DNA of 39,194 bases from an uncultured Prevotella sp. (GCA_900547005.1 URER01000023.1:1-39194), one strand, 5' to 3'; shown: positions 15,501-24,590, counted from the stretch's first letter. Translations and numbers: made by a program. Notes: generated from the sequence alone by a model not told the origin.

Positions 15501-16275
15501 CAACCGCAAGGCATTCTGCTATCTGCTTTCGCCTCCGTTAGCGAGTCTGAACAATGAGGCGCGTCGCCGGCTGGAGGCTCTTGAGACGTTCTCTGACCTC
15601 GGCAGCGGTTTCAACTTGGCCATGCAGGACCTTGACATACGTGGCGCGGGAAACCTATTGGGTGCGGAGCAGAGTGGATTCATGGAGGATTTGGGCTACG
15701 AGACCTATCAGAAGATACTGAATCAGGCCGTAACCGAACTGAAGAATGATGAGTTCGCCGATATGTATGCCGAGGAGATGGCAGAGGGAAAACTAATCAG
15801 CGGCGAGGAGTTTGTTGAGGATTGCGCCGTGGAAAGCGACCTTGAAATGTACTTCCCCGATACCTACGTGCCGGGCAGCAGCGAGCGTATGTTGCTTTAT
15901 CGTGAACTCGACAACATCGAAAGCGATGAGGAACTCGATGCTTATCATAAGCGGCTGGAGGACCGTTTCGGCAAGATGCCGCGCGAGGGTATTGAGTTGA
16001 TGCAGGTGGTGCCGCTCCGCAGGCTCGGAAAGAAGCTCGGCTGTGAGAAAATCATACTGAAACAGGGGCGTATGCAAATGCAGTTTGTGAGCAATAAAGA
16101 GAGCGCATACTATCAGAGCAAGGCTTTCGACAGTGTACTCAACTTCATCTCACACAATCCACGACGCTGCAATCTGAAGGAAATCCACGGCAAACGCAGT
16201 ATGGTTGTAAATGAAGTGAAGACCGTTGGCGAAGCCGTGGCGGTGTTGCAGGATATCTGTAAACTTAATATTTGA
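12550..16275 (+). CDS. mfd: transcription-repair coupling factor Mfd with in-frame repeat insertion
   Basis: The 1241-residue Mfd moves stalled RNA polymerase off damaged DNA and recruits UvrA. The N-terminal UvrB-like region is followed by the RNA-polymerase-interacting, CarD-like domain (about 550-615, GDYIVHVDYGIGKF). The helicase has Walker A GDVGFGKT at 706-713, DEEQ at 807-810, TMSATPIPRTL, and the GRVGRS motif. The TRCF C-terminal domain is complete. Residues about 116-194 are foreign to the family: a Pro/Gly-rich head, then three 22-residue repeats of EEQTGNRGNNSLHP(N/D)GT type, then an inverted head. Without them the length is about 1160, normal for Bacteroidota. The insertion sits in a surface region of the UvrB-like part and leaves the frame open, so the protein is probably functional. 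The gene is convergent with the next one, 64 bp away. Confidence 0.95.
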   Translation: MEIKKIQKLYGSLPQAGAFLKTLEDKSATTVFLKGLLASAAPLFFSSIHERMGTAVLFVLNDADEAGYFYHDLTQIMGQENVLFFPSSYRRAVKYGQRDAASEILRTEVLARLRKSPPLIPPRGEEQTGNRGNNSLHPNGTLTPKGEEQTGNRGNNSLHPDGTLTPKGEEQTGNRGNNCLHPDGTLPFGGVGGGYSLYIVASPEAIAELVITQKQLDERRLSMKVGNTVDIVEMTRQLRDYGFRETDYVYEPGQFALRGSILDVYSYNSELPFRLDFFGDEIDSIRTFEVETQLSKDKKTEIEIVPELASLTETKIPFLSFLPKDTLLVMKDFTFVHDSIDRIYKDGFSSQAMTERMEGKTEAEQQQIRREMVRESQLVSPSAFAAVASGFRRVEFGSNAADKAKKRENNGVGDKTALIAFDISPQPLFHKNFDLLTKTLEDYLLQGYTLYILADSAKQTQRLRDIFDSKDGGDDYDERYNKALSRSSENESVCSRLPFTPVDKTLHEGFADNTLRVCFFTDHQIFDRFHKYNLRSDKARAGKIALTMKELQEMEPGDYIVHVDYGIGKFAGLVRVPTGGSYQEMIRIVYQRGDIVDVSIHSLYKISKYRSNGSGEPPRLSTLGTGAWERLKERTKKRIKDIARDLIKLYAKRRHEKGFSFSPDTFMQHELEASFLYEDTPDQQKATTEVKADMESSRPMDRLVCGDVGFGKTEIAVRAAFKAACDSKQVAVLVPTTVLAFQHYQTFRDRLRNLPVRIDYLSRARSAKQTRTVLNDLEEGKVDILVGTHKLIGKNVKWKDLGLLIIDEEQKFGVSTKEKLRTLKTNVDTLTMSATPIPRTLQFSLMGARDMSIMRTPPPNRYPIQTELATFGHEIIADAINFEMSRNGQVFFVNDRISNLQSLADLIKKYVPDARIAIGHGQMKPEELEEIIMGFINYDYDVLLSTTIVENGIDISNANTIIINDAHRFGLSDLHQMRGRVGRSNRKAFCYLLSPPLASLNNEARRRLEALETFSDLGSGFNLAMQDLDIRGAGNLLGAEQSGFMEDLGYETYQKILNQAVTELKNDEFADMYAEEMAEGKLISGEEFVEDCAVESDLEMYFPDTYVPGSSERMLLYRELDNIESDEELDAYHKRLEDRFGKMPREGIELMQVVPLRRLGKKLGCEKIILKQGRMQMQFVSNKESAYYQSKAFDSVLNFISHNPRRCNLKEIHGKRSMVVNEVKTVGEAVAVLQDICKLNI
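12895..13132 (+). repeat. repeat element inserted in frame in mfd
   Basis: The element starts AGCCCCCC with a CCCCCCAAGGGGGG palindrome, continues with three 66-bp tandem units (12921, 12987 and 13053), and ends with CTCCCCTTTGGGGGAG and GGAGGGGGCT, an inverted copy of the head. The 66-bp period is 22 codons and the whole keeps the reading frame. The head is shared with the insertion at 26485-26637. Confidence 0.85.
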
Positions 16276-16339
16276 TGTATCTAATATCTTTTATTGCATC
16301 CATAAGACATTTACTTTTACCAACCTGCTTGTATTTAAT

Positions 16340-18751
16340 TTAGAAGCGGTTAATTTCGTCCTCGGCGGCTCCCCTGCCATTATACTTGTCCTTGAAGCTG
16401 TTGAGATTGTAACTGATGGTGGCAATGATACAGCGATTGAAGTTGTTGACGGCACGGTTCTGTATGACGAAGTTCACCTTCTTCACATCCTTCAGCTTCG
16501 ACCAGTTAAACACGTCCTCCGCCTTTAGCGTAATTGTCAGCCTCTTATGGAGCAGTTGCTTTTGCGCCATCAGGTTGAAAGAGGCATGGCTATTTTGCTC
16601 ATATATGCCATGATTCCCTTTTATGTTCCAGTAAAAATCGCCCCGGAAGAGCCAGTCGCCCCTCTGCTCCACCGCGTTTTGGAAGAACAGAATGCCATAC
16701 GGGTGGTTGTAATTCTCTTCCTCTCCATTGAACGTGAGCGCAAAGTTTGGCTTGTAAATGCCTGCTGTCAATGTCGGACGCCAGCAGCCGAAGGCAGGCG
16801 AAATGACACATTGTGCTCCAAGCTGCTGGAATTTCTTGGCATTGGTGGACATCCACGAGGCTGTTCCCGGCTTCCCGTCTACGGCCACGACCGTAGGATG
16901 TATGTAGTCCTTGATGTATTGGTAGTCGAGTTTCAAGTCAAATATGCCATAGTTCACGCTCAGTTCCGTGTCATAGACATATTGCGGCTTCAGGTTGACA
17001 TTGCCCTGTTCGTAGTGATACTGGTTGTTGTAACTCACGCTGTTGTTCAGTTGCCGGAATGACGGGCGGTTTACCCTGCTGCTGAAGTCCAGTCCGATGT
17101 TGACCCTTCCCAATGAAGTAGACAATGCCAACGAGGGAAGAAAGTCCGAGTAGTTTCTCCTGCCAACCACTTCGCCCTTGTCTGTGTTTGTGGCGCGCAC
17201 GTACTCGTAGCGGAGTCCGATGCCCGCGGACCATTTAGAGGCAGACAAACGGTAAGCCACGAAGCCGGCGTATTTCGTCTCCGTGTTCTTGTAGTCGTCA
17301 TTCTCTATCTTTCCCTCCTCGTTCTCAGAAGTTCCCCATGAGGTGATCCTGCTGAAGTCCGCGCCAAAGTCTATGACGCTGCTTTTCGTCATGTCCCACG
17401 AGAACACGCCCTTAAACGCAAGGGCGCGGTTGCGCTGGTCGTTCCGCATATTGGTCTCCTCAGCCTCACCGTCCAACCTGCTTGTCTCGGTCACCTGTTG
17501 GGTGCTCTTCAATTGTGTATATACATAGTCAGCGTCCATATTAAGACGTACTTTCTCCGCCAACTGTCCCGTATAATAAAGGTTGATATTATGGAACCGC
17601 TCCTTCTCTGACTCATCGGTCTTGTTGTCCGTATAGGTCAGCAACTCGCCGTTCTTGTATGCCTGTATATAGTCGTATGGCGAGTCGAGCAGTTTGTAGT
17701 CAGAGAAAGTTCCCATATACTTGCCGCCCACAGTGTGGTTCTTGCTAATGTTGTAGTTCATTCCCGCGCTGAAATCATGGGAACGCGAGCGGTCTGAGTA
17801 TTCCGAGGCTGATACCTCATGAAAGACATCCTCCCCGTAGTTTGTCTGATCCACATCATATTGTATATCGCTTTTTGTGTTGTCATGTCTGTACGCGAGG
17901 AACACGTCCAAATCTCCATGATGCAGGTTTAGGTTTATGTCCTCGTTGTCGGACCAATGCTTATGGCGGCTTACCTCCATATTGACAATGGACGACAGTC
18001 CGTCTTGCGCCCTGCGCATGGTGGTGATGGCGACCACAGCCCTTGTCGCTGCGTCATATTCCGCCCCGGGATTGGTGATAAGTTTGACGGACTTGATATT
18101 GGAGGAGGCAAGGAGAGACAGCTCGGAGGCATTCCGCACCTTCCGCCCGTCAAGGTATACTACCGGTTCCCCCTTACCAAACACCTCATATTTTCCTTCT
18201 ACACTTACCATTCCGGGGATATACTTCATTACGTCTCTGGCCTTCCCGATGTTCTTCAAGTTAGAGTTTTGGATATCCAAAGTCAGTTGTCCGTTCTCCC
18301 GTGTTATGAGCTTGCGGTGTCCCACTACGGTAACCTCCCCCAGCATACTGGTGTCCGGCGACATATAAATTGTCCCCATGTCCAATGCCGTCATGGTTAA
18401 TTCTATGTTTTTATACCCCACGCAACTAATCTTCACTATCGTCTGTTCGCCGGAGAATGGTATCTCGAACCGCCCTTCCTCATCGCAGATGCCTCCACCA
18501 ATAAAGGTGGAATCCTTGACGGAATACAAAGATATGGATGCGAAAGGAATGGGGATACCTTCTTTTTCCAAAAGCAACCCCGTCAGGCGTTTCTCTGGAT
18601 TGTCCTCTGTTCCCTCGTTGCCATAGCATGATGCCGTCTGGTTTCCAGACAAGCATGATTGCCTGTCAGTGGTGTAACCCGGCATAGCGTGTAAGTTTAT
18701 GGAAATCATGACACCAAGTAAACATAAATATAATTTGAATTTCTTTTTCAT
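16340..18751 (-). CDS. TonB-linked outer-membrane beta-barrel receptor (OMP_b-brl_3 type), copy 1
   Basis: About 803 residues from the ATG at 18751, which opens the signal peptide MKKKFKLYLCLLGVMISINLHA; eleven residues further upstream are in frame but have no family character. Order: a carboxypeptidase-regulatory-like domain (LTGLLLEKEGIPIPFASISL, then GRFEIPF and the SCVGYKNIEL strand), a TonB plug (GQLTLDIQNS, MKYIPGMVSVEGKYEVFGKGEPVVYLDGR split by short linkers), and a long beta barrel. The ending EDEINRF resembles the last strand of this family. Such proteins import a ligand or export peptides across the outer membrane; the ligand is unknown. It is the last of three tandem relatives; a promoter-like box lies just upstream. 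Confidence 0.85.
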   Translation of the reverse strand: MKKKFKLYLCLLGVMISINLHAMPGYTTDRQSCLSGNQTASCYGNEGTEDNPEKRLTGLLLEKEGIPIPFASISLYSVKDSTFIGGGICDEEGRFEIPFSGEQTIVKISCVGYKNIELTMTALDMGTIYMSPDTSMLGEVTVVGHRKLITRENGQLTLDIQNSNLKNIGKARDVMKYIPGMVSVEGKYEVFGKGEPVVYLDGRKVRNASELSLLASSNIKSVKLITNPGAEYDAATRAVVAITTMRRAQDGLSSIVNMEVSRHKHWSDNEDINLNLHHGDLDVFLAYRHDNTKSDIQYDVDQTNYGEDVFHEVSASEYSDRSRSHDFSAGMNYNISKNHTVGGKYMGTFSDYKLLDSPYDYIQAYKNGELLTYTDNKTDESEKERFHNINLYYTGQLAEKVRLNMDADYVYTQLKSTQQVTETSRLDGEAEETNMRNDQRNRALAFKGVFSWDMTKSSVIDFGADFSRITSWGTSENEEGKIENDDYKNTETKYAGFVAYRLSASKWSAGIGLRYEYVRATNTDKGEVVGRRNYSDFLPSLALSTSLGRVNIGLDFSSRVNRPSFRQLNNSVSYNNQYHYEQGNVNLKPQYVYDTELSVNYGIFDLKLDYQYIKDYIHPTVVAVDGKPGTASWMSTNAKKFQQLGAQCVISPAFGCWRPTLTAGIYKPNFALTFNGEEENYNHPYGILFFQNAVEQRGDWLFRGDFYWNIKGNHGIYEQNSHASFNLMAQKQLLHKRLTITLKAEDVFNWSKLKDVKKVNFVIQNRAVNNFNRCIIATISYNLNSFKDKYNGRGAAEDEINRF

Positions 18752-18773
18752 AAGTTTTTTATTAAGTGCAATG

Positions 18774-18781
18774 CAAATATA
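18774..18781 (-). promoter_or_regulatory. -7 box before receptor copy 1
   Basis: On the minus strand TATATTTG matches TAnnTTTG and lies 23 bp before the ATG at 18751. The last receptor may therefore have its own promoter in addition to readthrough. Confidence 0.45.
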
Positions 18782-18831
18782 CATTAATATACATTAAGAC
18801 AATATGCATAAAAGTCTAAATGCGATGCTTT

Positions 18832-21123
18832 TTATAACCGTTCTATTTCTTCACTATTGCTGCTGCCTTGTCTTATAGATTTAAATGAATTAAAAATATA
18901 TCGTAACGACAATGTTATATTTCTACTATCTGCATTATTAATTTGCCGGGTACGTATATACCCATACTTCGTTTCCCAGTTTCCATTTGCCTTCTTAAGG
19001 ATATCATTTATCTGTAAATTAATAGAGAGCTTATTTTTTATCGGGACAATTGATATGTTGCATCCCAAATCGTGGGTTGCGCTGTATGTGTCAACCTTGT
19101 CATAAGATTTTGACTGGAATACATAGCTGACCGAGAAATTAACCATTTGACTTAATTTCCAATTGCTGTAGAACTGCATAAAATATGAAAACTTGGTGAG
19201 ATGCAAATATTGGTCTAAATAAGGAACCTTTACTCTTGGCTTCAAGACTCCTGCACTCAGGCTGAAGGCATGACGCTTGAACAAATAGTCCGAGTATGTC
19301 AGCGTTCCTGTAAATTGCCTTGCCTTATCTATATTGGTATAGGTGTATTTCAATACCTGTGAACTACTCTCATCTGGGGCACTAAACGCAACCCGGTCAT
19401 CCTTTATCATATTGTATTCCAATTTCACATTGAATTTATTCAGCCAAACCATTCCAAGACAAAAATCATATCTTACAGCCGGTTTCAGAAAAGGATTTCC
19501 AGTCATATAAGAGTACTGGTTAAGGTAGGTGATGATAGGAGTCAGTTCATTGAAAGAAGGCAGTGAAACCTTTTTATTCCCCGAAAGAGAGAATTGCAGT
19601 TTTTCCGAGCACAGATAAGACAATGCAAAAGACGGCAGGAAAAACAAATCTTTATATTTTGTTACATCTTGCGTCGTGCAATGATACCTTTTATCAAATC
19701 TTTCGCAACGCAATCCCAACAGCAAAGTCATTTTACGCCATTGGAAACTACCCTCTGTATAGAGTGCATACCTGTTCTCATGAAGACTATAGAACGTTGA
19801 TGTTTCATCTTCCCTTGAATCATTCTTGCTGTACACATTGCTATAGCGCATCCCCGTTGACAATTTTATGGAATTGTTGAAGCAATGTTCGTATTCTGCA
19901 AGAAGTGAGTAAATGTTGTATTTCCCATTAAAATCCAAAAGGGTCAGCTTCTCTGAATTCGCAGAGCTTTCAGAGGCGCGGCTATTGTCTTTATTGTGCT
20001 GATACAGATAATCAGTTGTAATGCGAAGAGTGTTCTTTGACTTCAGTTCAATCAGATAATCTAATGTTGCCAAATGTTGTTGCTCTTTGTATTTACCTGT
20101 TCTCTGAATGTTAAAGTTTTCTATGCCTACAGCAGAAGTATACTGCATAAATGATGAATACTCAGGCTTATTTGAGGAATAGTAACCTGAATATTTTAGG
20201 TTAAGTGTACCAGCCCCTAACTTACTTTGGGTGCCTATATGCCAATCATAGGATTTACGGTAAGAAACGGTTGTATCATTGAAGACTCTTTCAAAGGTGT
20301 TATCTGTCTGTAAGTTTTCTTCCATTTGCTCCGAATATAAAGTATTTGTCCGTTTCCTAAAACCATAACCATAGTCTATCAACACATTCTTGACTTTGCT
20401 CTGAGAGGTGAAACCTGCGGTGCCAGAATAGTGGCGCCCCCAGGTGTTTGTGTTATAAACCATCAATGCCGGTTTTTCCGACACCGTCTTAATATTCAAT
20501 ACGGAAGAATAACGCGAGTCATACTTCGCTCCCGGCATATTGTCCACCACAATTTCCGAGATCTGCGATGGTTGCAGAGTGTTCACTTCCTCCAAACTTT
20601 TCACTTCCCTTCCATTAATAAGAAGCAGTATCTGACCTTTGCCGAAATATGTCAATTTGTTGTTTGTCAGAAGCACACCGGGAATATTGCCCAGCACACT
20701 TTCCATATTAGGAAGTTCTGAAAGGAATGTCTGATTGACATTAATATGAAGGAGATTATTTCTGTAGGAGGTAATATTGCGGGCAGCCGTTATCACAACT
20801 TCGTCCAACTCGTGGATGAAAGAAAGTGTAATAGAGTCTAAATCAATATTGCTATTTACATCTAATGTTATTTGCTTAATTTGATAGCCCACGTGGCTAA
20901 TGTTCAGTATATAGGAATCATCGGGAATATTTTCCAGCAAAAATCCATGTTCAGAATTGACGCTTTGGGCAACGAGAGTGTCATTACGCCAAAGTACAAC
21001 ATTGGCATTAGGTATTGCCACTCCATCTGTATCACAAACCATTCCTTTGATGGTGTTTTGCGAGAATAAAACGGTTGTATGGAGAACTAATACAATTAGT
21101 AATATAAATCTAAAGTTATACAT
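18832..21123 (-). CDS. TonB-linked outer-membrane beta-barrel receptor, copy 2
   Basis: 763 residues. A signal peptide (MYNFRFILLIVLVLHTTVLF, cut near FSQ) precedes a carboxypeptidase-regulatory-like fold (IKGMVCDTDGVAIPNANVVL, SHVGYQIKQITLDV). The plug domain holds LHINVNQTFLSELPN, LGNIPGVLL, GKGQILLLINGREV, and a barrel follows, ending EEIERL. The gene is visibly richer in A+T than its neighbours (many Lys, Asn, Tyr and Ser codons ending in A or T), which suggests a different origin or relaxed selection. It follows copy 3 by 121 bp and precedes copy 1 by 80 bp, all on one strand, so they may form an operon. Function unknown. Confidence 0.85.
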   Translation of the reverse strand: MYNFRFILLIVLVLHTTVLFSQNTIKGMVCDTDGVAIPNANVVLWRNDTLVAQSVNSEHGFLLENIPDDSYILNISHVGYQIKQITLDVNSNIDLDSITLSFIHELDEVVITAARNITSYRNNLLHINVNQTFLSELPNMESVLGNIPGVLLTNNKLTYFGKGQILLLINGREVKSLEEVNTLQPSQISEIVVDNMPGAKYDSRYSSVLNIKTVSEKPALMVYNTNTWGRHYSGTAGFTSQSKVKNVLIDYGYGFRKRTNTLYSEQMEENLQTDNTFERVFNDTTVSYRKSYDWHIGTQSKLGAGTLNLKYSGYYSSNKPEYSSFMQYTSAVGIENFNIQRTGKYKEQQHLATLDYLIELKSKNTLRITTDYLYQHNKDNSRASESSANSEKLTLLDFNGKYNIYSLLAEYEHCFNNSIKLSTGMRYSNVYSKNDSREDETSTFYSLHENRYALYTEGSFQWRKMTLLLGLRCERFDKRYHCTTQDVTKYKDLFFLPSFALSYLCSEKLQFSLSGNKKVSLPSFNELTPIITYLNQYSYMTGNPFLKPAVRYDFCLGMVWLNKFNVKLEYNMIKDDRVAFSAPDESSSQVLKYTYTNIDKARQFTGTLTYSDYLFKRHAFSLSAGVLKPRVKVPYLDQYLHLTKFSYFMQFYSNWKLSQMVNFSVSYVFQSKSYDKVDTYSATHDLGCNISIVPIKNKLSINLQINDILKKANGNWETKYGYIRTRQINNADSRNITLSLRYIFNSFKSIRQGSSNSEEIERL

Positions 21124-21244
21124 AGCTCTTCATCTTAAATGATTTGTATATTTCTTACCGTAGTAAGCGCATATCATCTGTAGACAAGCAATTCCACAGC
21201 ACATAGCGTTCTGTTGCCTTATGAAAGGAAATCTTTTCATATCT

Positions 21245-23563
21245 CTACATTCTGTTTTCTATATTATTGTCGTTCTGTATCCTTTTCTTTCCAGTCCTCG
21301 TCTTGGTAGAGAAATTATATGTGATGCTGCACCACACCTGTCTTGTCTGGTTCTTGATATAGGCATTATAGTTCAGGGTTGGCACAATGTTTTCCGTATT
21401 TGTCTTTACTCCATTGAAGATGTCGTCCACACCAGCCTTTATAGTTAATGCGTCATTGAAGAAAGACCTTTCTAAGGAGATGTCGAACGAAGTATATCCC
21501 TTAGTGTATGAGTTTCCTTCTATATTCGGTGTCGTGTAGTAACACCCCAGATTAAGTGTCCCTACGCTCTTCCACGACATCCTATTTGTCCAGCTCACTT
21601 CACCCGTTGCCAAGTGTCTCTTGTTGTAACTGTCTGGTATACGCGTATATGAGCCTGTAATGCTGAGGTTTGCCATCCACCAACTCCTTATGTATCCGCT
21701 GTAAGTGTAGTCTGCCAGTATTGTCGACACACTTCCATAGTTTTTGTTTGTATGGTATGTTATACCGTTCTCCACCTCAAAGAACTCCGTGATTGTGTTT
21801 GGTTTGTGGCTGTACTTCAGTAAGCCCGAGTGCCTTCCACGTGATACAGAAAATTCAACCACGTCCGTCAATTCCGCCTCCAACTCAGGGTTTCCTTTAT
21901 CGTATAATACGTCAGATATCCTGTTCACGAAACCGTTCATCAATGCGAATGGCGGTCTGTATATCGTCCGGTTGTAAGACAGAGAATAGTTGTAGCCCTT
22001 ACTTGTGGTATATGCAACGTATGCATACGGGAACCAGTCTGTGTAGTTCTTCCTTGTCATTCCTCCGTCATCAGCATCACCTTTCAGCGCCGTTTTCTCT
22101 ACGCGCAGGCTTCCCGCAAAATACCATCTTCCGAGTTCTTTCGTAGCTCCCATGTATCCTCCGTATATATTCTCCCTATAGTCCCAGTCTGTTGCAGACG
22201 AGGTGTCTTCCAGCCGGTCCTCAACGGAAACCCTACTGCTCCTGTTGCTTGTGAGCAGTTTACCTCCCGCGCTGACGGTCCATCCATTTTTGAGTTTTTT
22301 CTTGAAATCCACTGCTGCCGACACATTGTCGCCCTCAGTTCGTGTAATATCAGTCTCTTCCACGTCATATCCTTCTAATCCCTTGTATCTTGTCTCCAGC
22401 CAGTTGTCATCTAAAGAGTTTTTATTGTTATAGTTCACGAGCAATTTCATATAGCTTTCCCCACTGTCAAATTCCCAATTATATGCTCCGGCGATGTTGT
22501 AGAAGTCAGAGTGTGACCTGTACGCTTGCTGTGCAGTTCCACCGTATGGTGTTCCTCCTATGGTGTAAGTCTGCGCTTTCATGTCATGTGCTGTTGTCGG
22601 TGCTGCACTGACTCCGTTTACCTCGATCCCAACAGATTGGTGCATTGTCAGGTTGCACACTGCTCCGACCCTGTATGTGTGCCGTTTCTGCCAGCCGTAA
22701 TATTCACCCTCACTGTAATGCCTTGTCCCGTTGTATGTATATTCGTTCGTTGTCTCGCTGTACTGTTTGCTCTTTCCCTGTGTATACGAATAAGTCCCGT
22801 ACACATTCCATTTGTCCGTTCCGAAGAATATATTTGTCATTGGGGTGAATGAGTAGGACTTGCTTCCCGGAGTAGCAGCATAGATGTCTGTGCTTTCCGA
22901 GAATCCTGTCATGTTCCGTTTTGTGACGATATTGACAACTCCTCCGGAGATGTCTGCATCGTTCATTCCCCCGTGGTTCTGCATTACCTCTATTTTCTCC
23001 ACATCTATAGCTTTCAGACTTTTGAGGTACGCCGACAGTTCCTCGCCAGACAATCTCCTTCCGTTTACGAGTACCGTTGCAGCCATTCCTGTCATTCGTA
23101 TTTCCCCCGCCGCTGTTACGATTACGCCCGGAGCGAACTTCATAACGTCCATCGCCTTCATTGTCTCCACTCTTGGTATCTGCCTGATGTCAAGGATGGT
23201 TTTACCGTGTTCTTTCCTGATGACAGGGTGGTAGCCTTTCACGATCACCTCTTTTAGTGCATAATCGTCTGGCTGCATTTGGATGTCACCAATGTCTCCC
23301 TGTCGTGCATCAACATACTTAATTATATATCCTACGAATGACACTTTCAGCAACCCTTCACTCTTGTCTGTGCAGATAGTAAACGTCCCATCATCTTTTG
23401 TCACGGCTCCCTGCACGAATGCAGAGTCGTTGTGGCTCAGCAGTACTACGTTTACAAATTCCATAGGCTGTGCGTTCTCGTCTACGACTCTTCCGCTTAT
23501 TGTCCCGGCGGTTATAGTCGCTGATATGAGCGTGTATACAAATAGTAAAAACTGTTTCCCCAT
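21245..23563 (-). CDS. TonB-linked outer-membrane beta-barrel receptor, copy 3
   Basis: 772 residues with signal peptide (MGKQFLLFVYTLISATITAG) and a regulatory-like domain (TISGRVVDENAQPMEFVNVV, SFVGYIIKYVD). The plug has GKTILDIRQIPRVETMKAMD and KFAPGVIVTAAGEIRMTGM, and VLVNGRRLSGEEL. The barrel has an ending of IENRM type, close to the other two. The start lies only 3 bp after the stop of the truncated radical SAM gene, so the two were once one transcription unit. The likely role is outer-membrane transport of a ligand linked to that gene, but the substrate is unknown. Confidence 0.85.
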   Translation of the reverse strand: MGKQFLLFVYTLISATITAGTISGRVVDENAQPMEFVNVVLLSHNDSAFVQGAVTKDDGTFTICTDKSEGLLKVSFVGYIIKYVDARQGDIGDIQMQPDDYALKEVIVKGYHPVIRKEHGKTILDIRQIPRVETMKAMDVMKFAPGVIVTAAGEIRMTGMAATVLVNGRRLSGEELSAYLKSLKAIDVEKIEVMQNHGGMNDADISGGVVNIVTKRNMTGFSESTDIYAATPGSKSYSFTPMTNIFFGTDKWNVYGTYSYTQGKSKQYSETTNEYTYNGTRHYSEGEYYGWQKRHTYRVGAVCNLTMHQSVGIEVNGVSAAPTTAHDMKAQTYTIGGTPYGGTAQQAYRSHSDFYNIAGAYNWEFDSGESYMKLLVNYNNKNSLDDNWLETRYKGLEGYDVEETDITRTEGDNVSAAVDFKKKLKNGWTVSAGGKLLTSNRSSRVSVEDRLEDTSSATDWDYRENIYGGYMGATKELGRWYFAGSLRVEKTALKGDADDGGMTRKNYTDWFPYAYVAYTTSKGYNYSLSYNRTIYRPPFALMNGFVNRISDVLYDKGNPELEAELTDVVEFSVSRGRHSGLLKYSHKPNTITEFFEVENGITYHTNKNYGSVSTILADYTYSGYIRSWWMANLSITGSYTRIPDSYNKRHLATGEVSWTNRMSWKSVGTLNLGCYYTTPNIEGNSYTKGYTSFDISLERSFFNDALTIKAGVDDIFNGVKTNTENIVPTLNYNAYIKNQTRQVWCSITYNFSTKTRTGKKRIQNDNNIENRM

Positions 23564-23566
23564 AAG

Positions 23567-24316
23567 CTATGACTTTGGCGTGTAATATTTGGATAAAAAC
23601 ATTTGTGTTATAATCTCATTGGTTTCATATTTTCCAATACAGTAATCTTTTCCTGAATTCTCAAGAGCGAATTGGCTACAACCACCACCGCAGATCGGGA
23701 AAATGGAGCAGGTCTTACATATTTGGTTTATATTTCTTGTTTTGTTTCTTTTATGATATAATTTATTCCATATTATATTTCCTTCACAGTTCAAAATTCC
23801 TTCATGTCTGTCATCTGTAAAATCTCTGGCATTACATTTATAGACTTTACCATCGTAATTTATTACGGCTTCATTGATTTTGTCTGCATAGCATGGATTA
23901 CGAACCCGGTCGGCTAATAGCGCATCTGGCATTTGAAAACCAAATTCATTGGCGGCTTCAGTAAATTTGTTTACGTCATCTTTTAAGTCATTAGCAGTCT
24001 CCTGCCAAACTTTGTTCATAGATAAAGTTATCATGTCCCTTTCTTTTATGGACAAATCTTCAAAGTCTTTCAATATCAGTTCTAAATCAGTAAGATTCTT
24101 CTTTGTGTAGTTTATGCGCAAGACGATGTTGATACCCAGTCTTACAGCAATATGGATATTATTTATAATATTTGAATATGAGCCCGTATTATTAAATGGA
24201 AATCTTGTCTTGTCATGTAACTCCTTACTCCCGTCTAAAGTAATTTGACAACTTTTCAATCCCAATTTCAATAATTTCTTAAACCTTTCAGTATTGAACA
24301 ATAACTCCTTTCCCAT
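23567..24316 (-). pseudogene. truncated radical SAM/SPASM peptide maturase, N-terminal third missing
   Basis: The 249-residue frame holds the C-terminal part of a SPASM-domain radical SAM enzyme. It has LKSCQITLDGSKELHDKTR (the conserved TxDG step of these barrels) and later a cysteine-rich end, NQICKTCSIFPICGGGCSQF followed by DYCIG. These cysteines bind the auxiliary 4Fe-4S cluster. The N-terminal CxxxCxxC motif that binds the catalytic cluster is absent, so the protein cannot act as a radical enzyme alone. The 5' end is fused out of frame to a piece of a YhcG gene at 24288-24316. Enzymes of this class modify ribosomal peptides. It directly precedes the three receptors and is AT-rich compared with flanking housekeeping genes. 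A truncated protein with another role cannot be excluded. Confidence 0.8.
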
Positions 24317-24506
24317 ATTTTGCTTTTACATTCCCCTGTTGTTCATACTCTACGATGTATTTGCCTACCTGCCAATAAGCCTCAACAGTAGTGGAATTCA
24401 CCGTTCTGGCGATGTGCCTACGTGCGTTGTCCAGCATCTGCTTGATTTGCACAAACAGTTGCTCTTCGGTATTATGCTGTGATGTCAATGCTTCTTCCTG
24501 TTTCAT
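24288..24506 (-). pseudogene. 5' fragment of a YhcG/DUF1016-family nuclease gene
   Basis: The 72-residue frame matches the N-terminal domain of the PDDEXK YhcG/DUF1016 family. It has a helical start (EEQLFVQIKQMLDNARRHI), then the motif TVEAYWQVGKYIVEYEQQG and KAKYGKGVIVQY. Full family members are around 350 residues and the catalytic C-terminal nuclease is missing. The frame stops where radical SAM sequence begins. The two fragments overlap at about 24288-24316, around GGGAAAGGAGTTATT, where both fit the sequence. This suggests recombination at short homology. Confidence 0.7.
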
Positions 24507-24578
24507 ATCCTTGCAAAGATACGCATAATATTTCAGAAATACAATGCCAAATTATCAATTTATATGCGGAAAAAGTAG

Positions 24579-24586
24579 TACCTTCG
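24579..24586 (+). promoter_or_regulatory. possible -7 box of the symporter gene
   Basis: TACCTTCG differs by one base from TAnnTTTG and lies only 4 bp before the ATG at 24591. A start of transcription about six bases after the box would give a leaderless or nearly leaderless message. Confidence 0.35.
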
Positions 24587-24590
24587 CGCT

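Noticed and set aside
16340..23563. Standard SusC/SusD polysaccharide utilisation locus
   Set aside because: No SusD-like lipoprotein or glycan enzyme is adjacent, and the receptors end like the OMP_b-brl_3 group rather than SusC.
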